Assembly: GCA_032718475.1 (NCBI GenBank)
Contig: JAUCBJ010006771.1
Span: 1-51,014 of the forward strand
DNA from: Nemertoderma westbladi
Taxonomy: Eukaryota > Xenacoelomorpha > Nemertodermatida > Nemertodermatidae
Length of the DNA stretch: 51,014 nt
Reading direction: 5' to 3'
The notes under the pieces were generated by a model, which did not search any database, was not told where the DNA came from, and saw only the letters and a list, made by a program, of their open reading frames with translations. The translations under genes and the position numbers were made by a program. How positions within the stretch are numbered: position 1 is the stretch's first letter; every line of letters begins with the position of its first letter. This document shows positions 31,597-40,873 of the stretch, in pieces.

Positions 31597-33108
31597 TTAA
31601 ATAGCTTGCTCAAGCAAGCAACATTTGTTTACTGGTCTTTTCACTGTCTTTTTACCACTGTTTACAGTTTTTAATTCGACGGTCCAGACATGGCCGTCCG
31701 ACCCTGCGAAAGTATTTATGACCCTCGCTAATTCCCAGTCGTATTTAGATAAAGTATCTTCTGTCACCAGTACGAGATCGCCTGGTTTCAAGTCACAGCG
31801 TTCTGTGCGCCATTTTTGTCTAAAGTGGAGGGTTGGGAGATATTCCGACATCCATTGTTTCCAGAATATTCGACTAATCTCTTGGACAACCTTCCACCGC
31901 TTCCTGCTATACAAATCATTCTCGTAAAACAGATTTCGGTTTATTATCTGAACTGGTTTACCCATCATCAAGTGGCTGGGTGTAAGCACTTCATAAGAAG
32001 AAGGATCGTCGGTTGTCGCGCTAAGTGGAAGTGAGTTTATAACGTTTTCAGCCTCAGCAAAAACTGTACGCATTTCATCTTCATCTATACATCTGTTTCT
32101 AGTCGAAACCTCAATAATACGTTTACAACTGCCTACCAGTCGTTCCCAAACGCCTGAAGAGTGGGGGGCATAAGGGGTATGGAAGTGCCACTCAATCTCC
32201 TTGCTGTTTGTCATAGCTCTAACTTCCGATGATCTGACAGCCTGATATAACTTTTTTAATTCCTGGCTGGCACCAACAAAGTTTGTACCATTATCGGAAC
32301 TTATTCTCTTTATGCCCCCGAACCTAGAACTAAATCGACGGAGCGCGTTTATGAATGCGCTAGCGCTAGCATCTTTAATTAACTCAAGGGCTAAAGCTCT
32401 TGTGGTATAACACACGAAGATGCCTCCCCATCTCTTCTCGTACCTCCTCCCTACTTTCACATTTATGGGACCAAACAAATCTACGCCCGCATTGGTAAAC
32501 GCTGGTTGGAATGCAGTTACTCGTCCAGGCGGTAGCGGCGACATTATTTGTTGAACTCGTTCTCTTTTAATACCCCGGCAAATCACACATTTTGCCACAT
32601 AACCTTTAATACGATGTCGCACTGCAGGTATCCAATATTTTTGACGTATTCGCGATATCGTAGCCTCCACACCACCATGTAACACCGTACAATGTGCTCC
32701 CGCTATGATTTTACCAACTATAATTGAATCCTTAGGTATTATTATGGGACTTGTTGGCACTATTCCACTGGGCGCATTTAATAGACGCGATCCTAAACAA
32801 ATTAAACCGTCCCTCATGATGGGACTGAATGTTCGTAGGTTACTGTCATGGCGTATTGTCTTTCCTGCCGTTAACAAGTTCACATCGGATTTGAAACCCT
32901 CTCTCTGGGCATGCCGCAATATTGCCCACTCTGCCCCCTTAATATCAATCACAGGCTTTGTTGAACGATCCATACGGAGACGCACCAGTGCTCGTAGGTA
33001 TGCTACGCGTTTGCAAGTTCGATACCAAGTGTCATCATAACGAAGGTCTTGTTCAGTAGGGGTAACAACATCAGTTAACATGTTGGCCATGTTAATCATG
33101 TTGGCCAT
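31597..33108 (-). CDS. BEL/Pao integrase
   Basis: 503-residue frame. The HHCC zinc domain is intact (H139, H144, C174, C177). The DDE triad is present: D210 (GVDLFGP), D272 (SSDNGTNF) and E322 (GVWERLVG). A BEL-type C-terminal domain with DLKPGDLVLVTED follows. It catalyses insertion of the element's DNA. The first about ten residues (MANMINMANM) come from a short local duplication at the junction with the RT-RNase H frame, which it overlaps by 13 bp in another phase. In BEL/Pao this is normally part of one polyprotein, so the junction is a frame break. Confidence 0.92.
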   Translation of the reverse strand: MANMINMANMLTDVVTPTEQDLRYDDTWYRTCKRVAYLRALVRLRMDRSTKPVIDIKGAEWAILRHAQREGFKSDVNLLTAGKTIRHDSNLRTFSPIMRDGLICLGSRLLNAPSGIVPTSPIIIPKDSIIVGKIIAGAHCTVLHGGVEATISRIRQKYWIPAVRHRIKGYVAKCVICRGIKRERVQQIMSPLPPGRVTAFQPAFTNAGVDLFGPINVKVGRRYEKRWGGIFVCYTTRALALELIKDASASAFINALRRFSSRFGGIKRISSDNGTNFVGASQELKKLYQAVRSSEVRAMTNSKEIEWHFHTPYAPHSSGVWERLVGSCKRIIEVSTRNRCIDEDEMRTVFAEAENVINSLPLSATTDDPSSYEVLTPSHLMMGKPVQIINRNLFYENDLYSRKRWKVVQEISRIFWKQWMSEYLPTLHFRQKWRTERCDLKPGDLVLVTEDTLSKYDWELARVINTFAGSDGHVWTVELKTVNSGKKTVKRPVNKCCLLEQAI

Positions 33109-34439
33109 TCGGCTTTGTTAGGTAAGAAAGGCGGACCATGTTGCCATAAATTCTCGTCTTTCTTGAAATGAACTCCACTAACTCCTCTGGACAACATATC
33201 TGCCGGGTTTAACTCTGTAGGGCAGTAATGCCAACCATCCAACTTAGTCGTTTCTTTAATTTCTGCTGCACGATTGGCAACAAAGGTTTTAAACCTACGT
33301 GATTCATTTTGAATATAATGGATGACAGTTGTAGAATCCGTCCAATAATGAGCAGGTCGAGGAATTTGTAATGCGAGTTTAATTTGTCGTAGTATTCGAG
33401 TCCCTAAAAGTGCTGCCATAAGCTCCAAACGTGGTGTACGAACTATTTTCAAAGGAGCAGCCCTCGCTTTACTATAAGCCAGTCTTGTATCTCGTCTTCC
33501 TTCAGTCTGGGCAAGGTATACAACAGTGCCATAACCTTCATCTGAAGCGTCGCTAAACACATGTGCCTCAATCGCTGTCATAACTCCATTAGAGAAATAT
33601 GGCCTGGGGATACTTACACGCTCCAGCTGTCGCAAACTATTTATCCACGCCTCCCATCGGGTTTGGATATATTCTGGAAGGTGATCTTCCCAAACTACCT
33701 GCAGAATGTAAACTTCTCTGAGAATCTGCCTACCAACCAGCGTAATGGGTGCGAGCAGGCCAAGTGGGTCATATATCCTCGCAATGAAGGATAAATAAGA
33801 ACGTTTGGTATGTAAAATGGTGTCAGTAGGTTCCAAGACATATTCAAAGGTATCAAGTGGCCGATTCCACAATATACCTAAAGCCCTGGACTCTCCACTG
33901 TTCGACATACCTTTAAGAATGGGTTCCCTAGACTCAACAATGCCACTGGGAAAGTCGCGGTTTTCATTGCAACCTTTTGACAGATCCTCTGATCCAATTG
34001 GACTCACAATTTGATCAGACATAACCTTCATGAAGGTTTCAGAATTTGATATGAACTTATGTAATTTGAAACCACCCTTCTGAAGGCAATCTCTCGCTCC
34101 TTTAGCCATAATTATAATTTCAGTTTCCGTATTTTTGGAAGCCATGCCATCATCGACATAAAAATCATTGGTAATCATGTCCCTCACCTCTGCCGTACAA
34201 GTATCGGCGTGATCAATGGGAACTTGTCTCATCGACATTGTAGTGGTGCAAGATGAATCTTTAGCCCCAAACATGTGCACCAGCATTTTAAAAACAGTTA
34301 CTGGTACCTTTTCATCAAGGTTGTCTTCCTCACACCAGAGGAAACGAAGGCTCTCTGTATCTTCTGGATACACCTTCACCTGGTGGAACATTGCTTCCAC
34401 GTCACACGTGAAAGCAAAAATCCCACTCCTAAATCTCAA
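33096..34439 (-). CDS. BEL/Pao reverse transcriptase and RNase H
   Basis: 447-residue frame. RT has catalytic D13 (CDVEAMFHQ) and the YVDD box at residues 94-97. RNase H follows with FSDASDEGYG, PRLELMAALLG and YWTDSTTVIHYI. The N-terminal RT fingers are encoded in the preceding frame (35329-34481). A one-base length change in a T-run at about 34480-34484 separates them. It ends at the overlap with the integrase frame. Confidence 0.92.
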   Translation of the reverse strand: MRFRSGIFAFTCDVEAMFHQVKVYPEDTESLRFLWCEEDNLDEKVPVTVFKMLVHMFGAKDSSCTTTMSMRQVPIDHADTCTAEVRDMITNDFYVDDGMASKNTETEIIIMAKGARDCLQKGGFKLHKFISNSETFMKVMSDQIVSPIGSEDLSKGCNENRDFPSGIVESREPILKGMSNSGESRALGILWNRPLDTFEYVLEPTDTILHTKRSYLSFIARIYDPLGLLAPITLVGRQILREVYILQVVWEDHLPEYIQTRWEAWINSLRQLERVSIPRPYFSNGVMTAIEAHVFSDASDEGYGTVVYLAQTEGRRDTRLAYSKARAAPLKIVRTPRLELMAALLGTRILRQIKLALQIPRPAHYWTDSTTVIHYIQNESRRFKTFVANRAAEIKETTKLDGWHYCPTELNPADMLSRGVSGVHFKKDENLWQHGPPFLPNKAEWPT

Positions 34440-34480
34440 TAAAACATCAAGACCAGTATTGAAAATATTTGGCCCTTCAA

Positions 34481-35359
34481 CTAAAAATCATTAAGACTAT
34501 GGCCTAAATAGGTCGCTGCCGCATCATTAATCAGGCGTATCTTTCCCTTCCGCTCTTCCCATACTACATGTAGAGGAAGATAATAAGTTCTAGGAGTTTC
34601 TGGTGTTCCCACTGGAACCCTTACCGCCCATCCTTTATCCAGATACTTTTCAATGACCGCCTGAATAGCTGCTTGTCGTCCTGGTATTTTATGAACCTTT
34701 TGCCTAAGTTTCCTTAATCGATTTTCTACCATCGTTCTATTGTTTATTAAAGGTTCCCCGGGATTTTTCCATAACATTTTAGTTTGATAATGACCATCGA
34801 CAAAACGAATTGAATCTTTTATAGTCTGTAAAGCTCTATTATCCTCTGGAGAGTTTGCCAAAGTTGAATCGTAAAGCCCCTCAAAATCTTGGTTGAAAAG
34901 GGATTCCAGATCTCGTTCGGTTCCAACATAATGAACTGACCCAGTCTTTATTTTATGGTGACATAGCTCGCTGTCAGAATCCACATGATTCGTTACTGCA
35001 GCTGCATTGGCTTCTTCTTTTGGCAGGGTACATTTTGGCTGAATTATTGGATCCGTTTGAGTAACAGAATTTATAGGACCCATTACCACCCATCCAAATG
35101 GTGTTCGTTCTGCTTTGGGCATATCCAGCTCACTTCCCCATCTTTCCTCAAATACTCGGTGAGCTAATAAATTATCTACCCCAATTAGTACAGTAACTTT
35201 AGGGATGTCTACAGGTGGATGTTCAAACAATATATTTTGTAAGTGCGAGTATCGTCGAACTTCTGTTTCATTAGGACTCGACCCAATAACTCCCAGATTT
35301 GGAATTACTGTTGCATTAGATACTTTCATCGAAAAACTATTTCCTTTATGTACTGAGTT
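34481..35359 (-). CDS. BEL/Pao protease C-terminus and RT N-terminus
   Basis: The frame carries the end of the retropepsin (VTVLIGVDNL) and the BEL-specific GWVVMGP linker. The RT fingers follow (YYLPLHVVWEERKGKIRLINDAA, GHSLND). It stops at 34481 where the RT frame is lost by a one-base indel. Its upstream end at 35359 is the junction with the nested LINE. Reading phase is the same as in the protease fragment on the far side of that LINE. Confidence 0.88.
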   Translation of the reverse strand, partial: NSVHKGNSFSMKVSNATVIPNLGVIGSSPNETEVRRYSHLQNILFEHPPVDIPKVTVLIGVDNLLAHRVFEERWGSELDMPKAERTPFGWVVMGPINSVTQTDPIIQPKCTLPKEEANAAAVTNHVDSDSELCHHKIKTGSVHYVGTERDLESLFNQDFEGLYDSTLANSPEDNRALQTIKDSIRFVDGHYQTKMLWKNPGEPLINNRTMVENRLRKLRQKVHKIPGRQAAIQAVIEKYLDKGWAVRVPVGTPETPRTYYLPLHVVWEERKGKIRLINDAAATYLGHSLNDF

Positions 35360-35639
35360 AAATTGATTGATTGATTGAATTTTTTCCCATATAAAAATAC
35401 ATACTGCACAATACTGAAATAATATATATAAATCACAATTTACCGGTAATTTATTTTACATTGTTTTATGTAAATTATGTAAATTAATGGATGGTAATAC
35501 ATTTGTTTGAAATTATATAATAAAATTGTCTTGCCTAGGTATCATAAATGGTCTAACTCTGTACAGTAGTTTACAATAAATCACGTGTACCGTATATACA
35601 TACATTAAACTTGAAATAAAATAAAATTTACAGTTTAAA

Positions 35640-36180
35640 ATATATCTGTTACGTAGCTACAGTTTAAAAAGTAGTATCACATACGTACAGTAAAATTTAT
35701 TTAACAAGGTACAATAAAATACGAACACGTAGTTTAAAACTTTTCACATATTATGTATAGTAAAATTAACTCAGAGTATCAGTACGTAACTACAGTTTAA
35801 AAAGTAGTATCACATACATACAATGAAATTTATTTAACAAGGTACAATAAAATTTATTTAACAAGGTACAATAAAATTTATTTAACAAGGTACAATAAAA
35901 TTTATTTAACAAGGTACAATAAAATACGAACACATAGTTTAAAATTTATCACATATGTACAGTAAAATTAACTCTGAGTCTCAGTATAATTTTATACAAT
36001 AAAACAAGGTATACAAAATAAAACAAGGTAGACAAAATAAAACAAGGTAGACATCAATAAAACAAGGTAGACAAAAATAAAACAAGGTAGACAAAATAAA
36101 ACAAGGTAGACATCAATAAAACAAGGTAGACAAAAATAAAACAAGCAGAACCTTAAAATAAAAAACAAGTAGAAAATGTG
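35640..36180 (-). repeat. Tandem repeats in the nested LINE 3' UTR
   Basis: Three nested kinds: a roughly 130-bp duplication (CTACAGTTTAAAAAGTAGTA at 35659 and 35791), about four copies of a 24-bp unit AACAAGGTACAATAAAATTT (35835-35930) and several copies of AAACAAGGTAGACAAAAAT with a TCAAT variant (36001-36140). A minus ORF here is repeat-derived. Confidence 0.85.
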
Positions 36181-36444
36181 CAATATTAGATTAAAATGGA
36201 GGGATAGCCTTATGAGGTTTCACCTCGTTTCCATAAGGGTCCCTGTGCTCTATGCGGCAGACAATATTATTTGCACCAAAATTGTAATGAAAATGGAATG
36301 GCGCCAATGAAATGCTAAAAGTAACTGAAAAATACAATAAAAAATAGCAATAAATGCAATAATAAAAACACTGTAATATATAAAATATAGCCTATAAAAT
36401 AAATAATTATGAAGTTCAATAAAATACAATGTTTGTTATGTTAA

Positions 36445-38313
36445 TTAATAATCATAATAAATGTATTCATTTGCATTTTCGCTTAGCAGCTGCTGTAGGT
36501 AGTAGTCTTTGAGGTTGTGTTTGAACACTTCTAAAGTTTTCACGTTCGTTAAGCTTTGAGGCAGTTCGTTCCAAATTTTTGGGCCCAAGTAAGTGAACGC
36601 TTTCTTGCCGCAAACTGTCGTACAATGGGGGAGCGCAGCTGATGACTCAGTAGAACGCAGTGAGTGTGTTTGACAACGAAGGTTAACGAGGTCTGACATG
36701 TAATCGGGTGATATGTTGTTAACAATTTTGAACATATGTGATGCTATAACTGCCTTTATTCTTTCGTTTAGAGGGAGCCAATTTATTTCTTTGAAGTGTT
36801 GGATTCCGATATGTTCACGAGGACCGTAACCAAGGCAATATCTGACACATTTCCTCTGTAGTGCTTCCAATTGCTTACGAAGGCGTTGAGTTATGCTGTA
36901 AAACCAAGTAGATGCGGCGTAATCGATATGTGGTTGTATCAGTGTATTGCATAGCAAACGTCTTGTATAGTAGTCTAGTAATCCGCCATATCTATGTAAA
37001 AACTTCAATCTATTGTTACATTTCTTTATTACCTTTGTGGCCATCTCGGTCCCACTTAGATGTTGGTCTAGCACGGAGCCAAGGTAAGTGACCGATTTTG
37101 CATTTTTTATACGTTGCCCACCACAATAGACTTCTAGTTCAGGAGAGGAAGCTATCTTTTGGTGTGTTCCAATGAGTATGCTGTAGGTCTTATCAAAGTT
37201 TATTGTCAGTTTATTTTGTACACACCAGTCGAATACTCTGTCCATTGTTGAACTCAAACTTTTAGAAATTAATTCTGAGTCATCATTGGTTTTTATTAAG
37301 TTTGTGTCATCGGCAAAGGTTGGGTCCAGGGTGTCATCCTCTATTACCATGTGGAAGTCGTTAGTGTCTCCTTGGTACAGTAGAACTCCCAAGATAGATC
37401 CCTGGGGAACACCATTTTTAATAGGTTTAGTCTCCGATCGTGTGTTGCCAATAGCAACGAACTGTTGTCTACCAGAAAGATATGATTCGAACCAATCTTT
37501 TGTTTTATTGGTAGCGCCCATAGCCTTTAGTGTTTCTAACAATATTATATTGTGATTCACACAGTCAAAGGCTTTTCGAAAGTCTATAGTAACCATACCA
37601 GTGAGTTTGCCATTGTCCATACCATTTCTAATAGCGCTATCTACAAAGATTAATGCCGTTTCAGTTGAATATCCCTCCCGAAAGCCCGACTGAAGTTTAT
37701 TTATTAGTTTGTTATTGATATAGTGGTCTTGTAGCTGGTTAAATGCAACTCTTTCAAGTATTTTAGACATTATTGGAAGTAATGAGAGCGGGCGAAAGTT
37801 TCCTCTCTCTAGTCGCGAACCACTGCTTTTATATGCAGTCTTTACACGAGCAATCTTGTAACTTGTAGGGTACTTAGTGGTTATTATAGATTGGTTAATA
37901 ATATGCAGTAGGGGGGATATAATGACTGATAACCCATCCTTTATTATCTTTGCCGGTATCTCATCCGATCCAGTGGCTTTAGAAACATCAACCCTAGAAC
38001 ATATTTTGTAAACCTCGTCATATGTCGTAGGGTGTAATTCGAAAGAATTTTCCACAACTCCCAGTTTTTTGTAATAGTCCACCACCTTCGGAATATCGTA
38101 GTTTCCACTAGGTGGCGGCAACTTACTTACGAGCTCATCTGCTATTGTTAAAAAGTAATCATTAAAATAATTACATACATCTTCGGTGTTGCTACATATA
38201 TTTCCGTCTATTTTAAGAACGGTAGGAGTTGAGGGATCCTCTTTTATTTTTTTTGAATGGGGGCCAATGTCTTTCAATGCTTTCCAAAGTTTTTTACTGT
38301 CTTTACCAGCCAA
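36445..38313 (-). CDS. Nested LINE reverse transcriptase (3' part of ORF2)
   Basis: 622-residue frame with RT motifs GNFRPLSLLPI, VTIDFRKAFDCV, NGVPQGSILG and the catalytic FADD box (DPTFADDTNL). The C-terminal tail has GPKIWNELPQSL. It performs target-primed reverse transcription. It is in a different phase from the upstream endonuclease. The shift occurs at an A9 homopolymer (about 38385-38393), where homology continues across, so one base gained or lost explains it. Otherwise intact. Confidence 0.92.
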   Translation of the reverse strand: MAGKDSKKLWKALKDIGPHSKKIKEDPSTPTVLKIDGNICSNTEDVCNYFNDYFLTIADELVSKLPPPSGNYDIPKVVDYYKKLGVVENSFELHPTTYDEVYKICSRVDVSKATGSDEIPAKIIKDGLSVIISPLLHIINQSIITTKYPTSYKIARVKTAYKSSGSRLERGNFRPLSLLPIMSKILERVAFNQLQDHYINNKLINKLQSGFREGYSTETALIFVDSAIRNGMDNGKLTGMVTIDFRKAFDCVNHNIILLETLKAMGATNKTKDWFESYLSGRQQFVAIGNTRSETKPIKNGVPQGSILGVLLYQGDTNDFHMVIEDDTLDPTFADDTNLIKTNDDSELISKSLSSTMDRVFDWCVQNKLTINFDKTYSILIGTHQKIASSPELEVYCGGQRIKNAKSVTYLGSVLDQHLSGTEMATKVIKKCNNRLKFLHRYGGLLDYYTRRLLCNTLIQPHIDYAASTWFYSITQRLRKQLEALQRKCVRYCLGYGPREHIGIQHFKEINWLPLNERIKAVIASHMFKIVNNISPDYMSDLVNLRCQTHSLRSTESSAALPHCTTVCGKKAFTYLGPKIWNELPQSLTNVKTLEVFKHNLKDYYLQQLLSENANEYIYYDY

Positions 38314-38368
38314 TGCAATTTTCTCTTTGATATACGCAGTCTTCTTCTTTCTAATTATAGTTGTAGTT

Positions 38369-39499
38369 TCATTGCGGGTTTTTTTTTAGAAGTTGTTCAT
38401 CATTATGGCTGCGTGTCTCTTGGAATCTATGGGTTTGTTTATTTCTATTAATAATGGCTTCTTTGACCTCAGTATCCACCCAGGGCTGAGAATGACATCG
38501 AACTCGATACTCGCGTTTGGGTGCTAGTTTATCTAGAGCAGTATTTAGAGCTAACGTTAAAATATTGGTTGCCTCATCCACATCGGTAGTAGTTGCTATC
38601 TTATCTATTTCTCTATTGTTATGCAATTCGAATATAAGTTTCTCAGCAGTATATTCATTATAGGATCTACACTTGATATATTTTGGTTCCTTAGGACAAC
38701 ATTTTTTACGTTTTCTAGTTGCAAACACCATGTAATGATCACTTAACGTATCCTTAATTACTCCAGAAGTAATTACCATATTTGGGTTTGAAACAAAGAT
38801 ATGGTCCAATAATGTAGCAGTTGTTGAAGTTACTCGAGTTGGCTCCCGTATTAATTGAACTATACTGTTCGACTCACAGAATTGCAATAGTTGTTTCAGG
38901 TTGTTATCGATATGTTGTATTCCTAGTGGATTTTTGACTATCTCACCCGTTAATGGATTTATCACAGACATCATATTTGTATTAGTATCACCCATTATTA
39001 TTACCTCTTTATAGCGTGATAAATCACCTGCAGTTATTTCGAGGTTTTCGAATATAGAATAGTCAGCATCGGGTCTATAAATTACTCCAATGAGTATCGG
39101 TTTCGTCTTAGGAAGGTATAATTCGCCAATTAACAGTTTAGAAGGAGTGTCATATGACTGGGGCTTCACCTCAAATGGTAAGTGTTTACGTACATAGAGT
39201 GCAACCCCCCCTCCATTCCCAGTTCTGTCTCTCCTATATATATCATATCCATCAATATTTACTTGTTGGTTTGTTATTGAGTCATCTAGTTTAGTTTCAG
39301 TTATTGCAATAACATGGATAACTGGAGGGTTCAACATTACATTTAATTCATGTACTTTATATCGTAGACTGTTTATGTTTATATGAAGAAAGTGTATTCC
39401 ACTCCGTTCAAAGTTTAATAGCCAGGGGTATGGGTGTGAGCCAACTGAATGTTCCTCACATGTGGTAGCGAGGCAGTAAGAAGCATCTGCAGTAGGTAG
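38369..39499 (-). CDS. Nested LINE endonuclease (5' part of ORF2), in frame with ORF1
   Basis: The EEP endonuclease starts with HININSLRYK and ITETKLDDS. It shows DRTGNGGGVALYV, IYRPDAD, IMGDTNTN and TLSDHYMVF. The frame is open upstream of the first internal ATG (39337) for 54 codons, right up to the TGA that ends ORF1 (39500-39502), with no stop and no well-placed ATG. It terminates at 38369 only because of the A9 frameshift. This arrangement suggests ORF2 is made by readthrough or reinitiation from ORF1. Confidence 0.9.
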   Translation of the reverse strand, partial: LPTADASYCLATTCEEHSVGSHPYPWLLNFERSGIHFLHININSLRYKVHELNVMLNPPVIHVIAITETKLDDSITNQQVNIDGYDIYRRDRTGNGGGVALYVRKHLPFEVKPQSYDTPSKLLIGELYLPKTKPILIGVIYRPDADYSIFENLEITAGDLSRYKEVIIMGDTNTNMMSVINPLTGEIVKNPLGIQHIDNNLKQLLQFCESNSIVQLIREPTRVTSTTATLLDHIFVSNPNMVITSGVIKDTLSDHYMVFATRKRKKCCPKEPKYIKCRSYNEYTAEKLIFELHNNREIDKIATTTDVDEATNILTLALNTALDKLAPKREYRVRCHSQPWVDTEVKEAIINRNKQTHRFQETRSHNDEQLLKKNPQ

Positions 39500-39502
39500 T
39501 CA
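39494..39502 (-). promoter_or_regulatory. Putative stop-codon readthrough signal TGA-CTA-CCT
   Basis: The ORF1 stop is TGA followed immediately by CTA, the context known to favour ribosomal readthrough of UGA in animals and some RNA viruses. ORF2 lies in the same frame directly downstream. No downstream RNA structure was tested. Confidence 0.45.
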
Positions 39503-40558
39503 ATCTAGACGTTCAGCTTCGTTTCTCGTCACATCCAATCTCGTGGATTGTGATCGTTGGCGGGAGATACGTCGTTTCTGCCTAAATTGATATTCCATCT
39601 CGCGTTCAAATTTAGACAAATCTTTGTTGAAATATAATCGGTTGCTACCAACTACGAATACCTTCCGGGATATAACCTTCAATGCCTCTTCAATGGAATT
39701 AAATGTAAGAAGCAGTGGACGAGGGTTGTTATCCTGTCTTGGTTTACCTAGTCGATGGATTCCATAGTAGGGTAATCTTTCATTCAGAGACTCTTCTAGG
39801 AACTTATTATCAGCTTCACGCTGCATAGCTGTGTTACTTGCACCATCGCCAGGTACTCCATGTATAATGACATTCCGTTTCCGTTGGTCATTAAGTCGGA
39901 TTACCTTCTCTATACTGTTACTAGAGGGTTCCACCTTTTGTTGCACAATTTTCTTATTTAAGTCTTCCAAATGTTTTGCGTTGCGTTTTACAATTTCCAC
40001 CCATGTACCCCCACTATCTTCATGACCATCATTCCCGGTAGAAGGGGGAGGAAATGATGCAATGGACTCAATGTTGTCCACTTTCGATTGTAGTTTGACA
40101 TAGTTTGCGTCTACCTCATTCAAAAGTGTCTCAATTTCACAACGAAACACCGACAATTCACGTCCCACAACTAGCTTTTCCTCACCTTCTATTTCAGTTA
40201 GTGAACGAATGTTATCTTTGACGGTATTCTTTGTTGATTCTACTTCTTGGTTGAGTAGCAGGTTGTCATCCTCCAAGGTAACAATATGATTAGCTGCACA
40301 GAACCCACAAGCAAATTTTTTGGTAGCGAAATCGTTTTGTTTGGAGATCTCGACTGGTACAGAGATTTCTGTCCAAACAGATGTGCAGAAAGTGCACTCA
40401 ACACTGGTCCTTACAAACTTCTTGGGAGCAGCCGAGGGATTAAGGGTTGTCTTTTTTTGTTTATCGATTTTTCCGGTCCCGGTTGTATTGATAGAGTTGC
40501 GCCTTCCACTTCCACCTTGCGCTTGGCGACTTGAACCTTGGGATGGCGACAAATCCAT
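39500..40558 (-). CDS. Nested LINE ORF1 protein
   Basis: 352 residues, intact. A basic S/G/T-rich head is followed by a zinc-binding CxxC pair (C55, C58, C84, C87), a coiled-coil-like region about 95-150, an RRM-like domain starting near 225 (RNVIIHGVPGDG) and a basic tail (RQKRRISRQRSQS). This is the ORF1 plan of CR1-like LINEs: RNA binding and RNP assembly. It ends in TGA followed by CTA, with ORF2 continuing in the same frame. Confidence 0.88.
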   Translation of the reverse strand: MDLSPSQGSSRQAQGGSGRRNSINTTGTGKIDKQKKTTLNPSAAPKKFVRTSVECTFCTSVWTEISVPVEISKQNDFATKKFACGFCAANHIVTLEDDNLLLNQEVESTKNTVKDNIRSLTEIEGEEKLVVGRELSVFRCEIETLLNEVDANYVKLQSKVDNIESIASFPPPSTGNDGHEDSGGTWVEIVKRNAKHLEDLNKKIVQQKVEPSSNSIEKVIRLNDQRKRNVIIHGVPGDGASNTAMQREADNKFLEESLNERLPYYGIHRLGKPRQDNNPRPLLLTFNSIEEALKVISRKVFVVGSNRLYFNKDLSKFEREMEYQFRQKRRISRQRSQSTRLDVTRNEAERLD

Positions 40559-40723
40559 TATATATATAACGGTATATAGTTAGAGATTACAACAATGGGT
40601 CTTTTCAACTTCAACTTTCATAAATAGTAAAATATTGAGTGGCAGAAATAAAATGTAATTGAAGTAATTGTGTCTGCGTGGCGAATTCATTTGAATTGTG
40701 AGATCAGAGTGAGAAATTGTGAG

Positions 40724-40873
40724 AAATTCATTTGAGTGACAGCTCACCATGGTGGCGGTTGTGTTCGTATGTTCATTTCTCAAAGTTGCTAAATCTAAAT
40801 TATATTTTTCTCCCTTAAGATTTAATCTATCACTCACTTCCTTATCAATTAGGGTCAAGGTAGATCCAAGGTC
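40724..40873 (-). pseudogene. BEL/Pao protease N-terminal fragment, cut by the LINE
   Basis: Begins directly after the gag stop with the retropepsin-like D-L-G-S active-site motif and TLTLIDKEVSDRL, and runs to the LINE insertion at 40724. Catalytic Asp is encoded by 40871-40873. The remainder of the domain is at 35359. It is separated from gag by a TAA at 40874-40876 that stands immediately before the catalytic Asp codon. Confidence 0.8.

Larger units (their letters stand above)
35365..40723 (-). mobile_element. Nested LINE C (CR1/L2/Jockey group) inserted in BEL protease
   Basis: About 5.36-kb non-LTR element with a short leader, ORF1, ORF2 (endonuclease, RT), a repetitive 3' UTR of about 1.1 kb and a (TCAA)n tail at 35365-35380. 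A putative 5-bp duplication AAATT flanks it (35360-35364 and 40724-40728). The BEL protease frame resumes in phase after removing the LINE and one duplication copy, supporting these boundaries. Apparently full length and younger than the BEL element. Confidence 0.85.
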
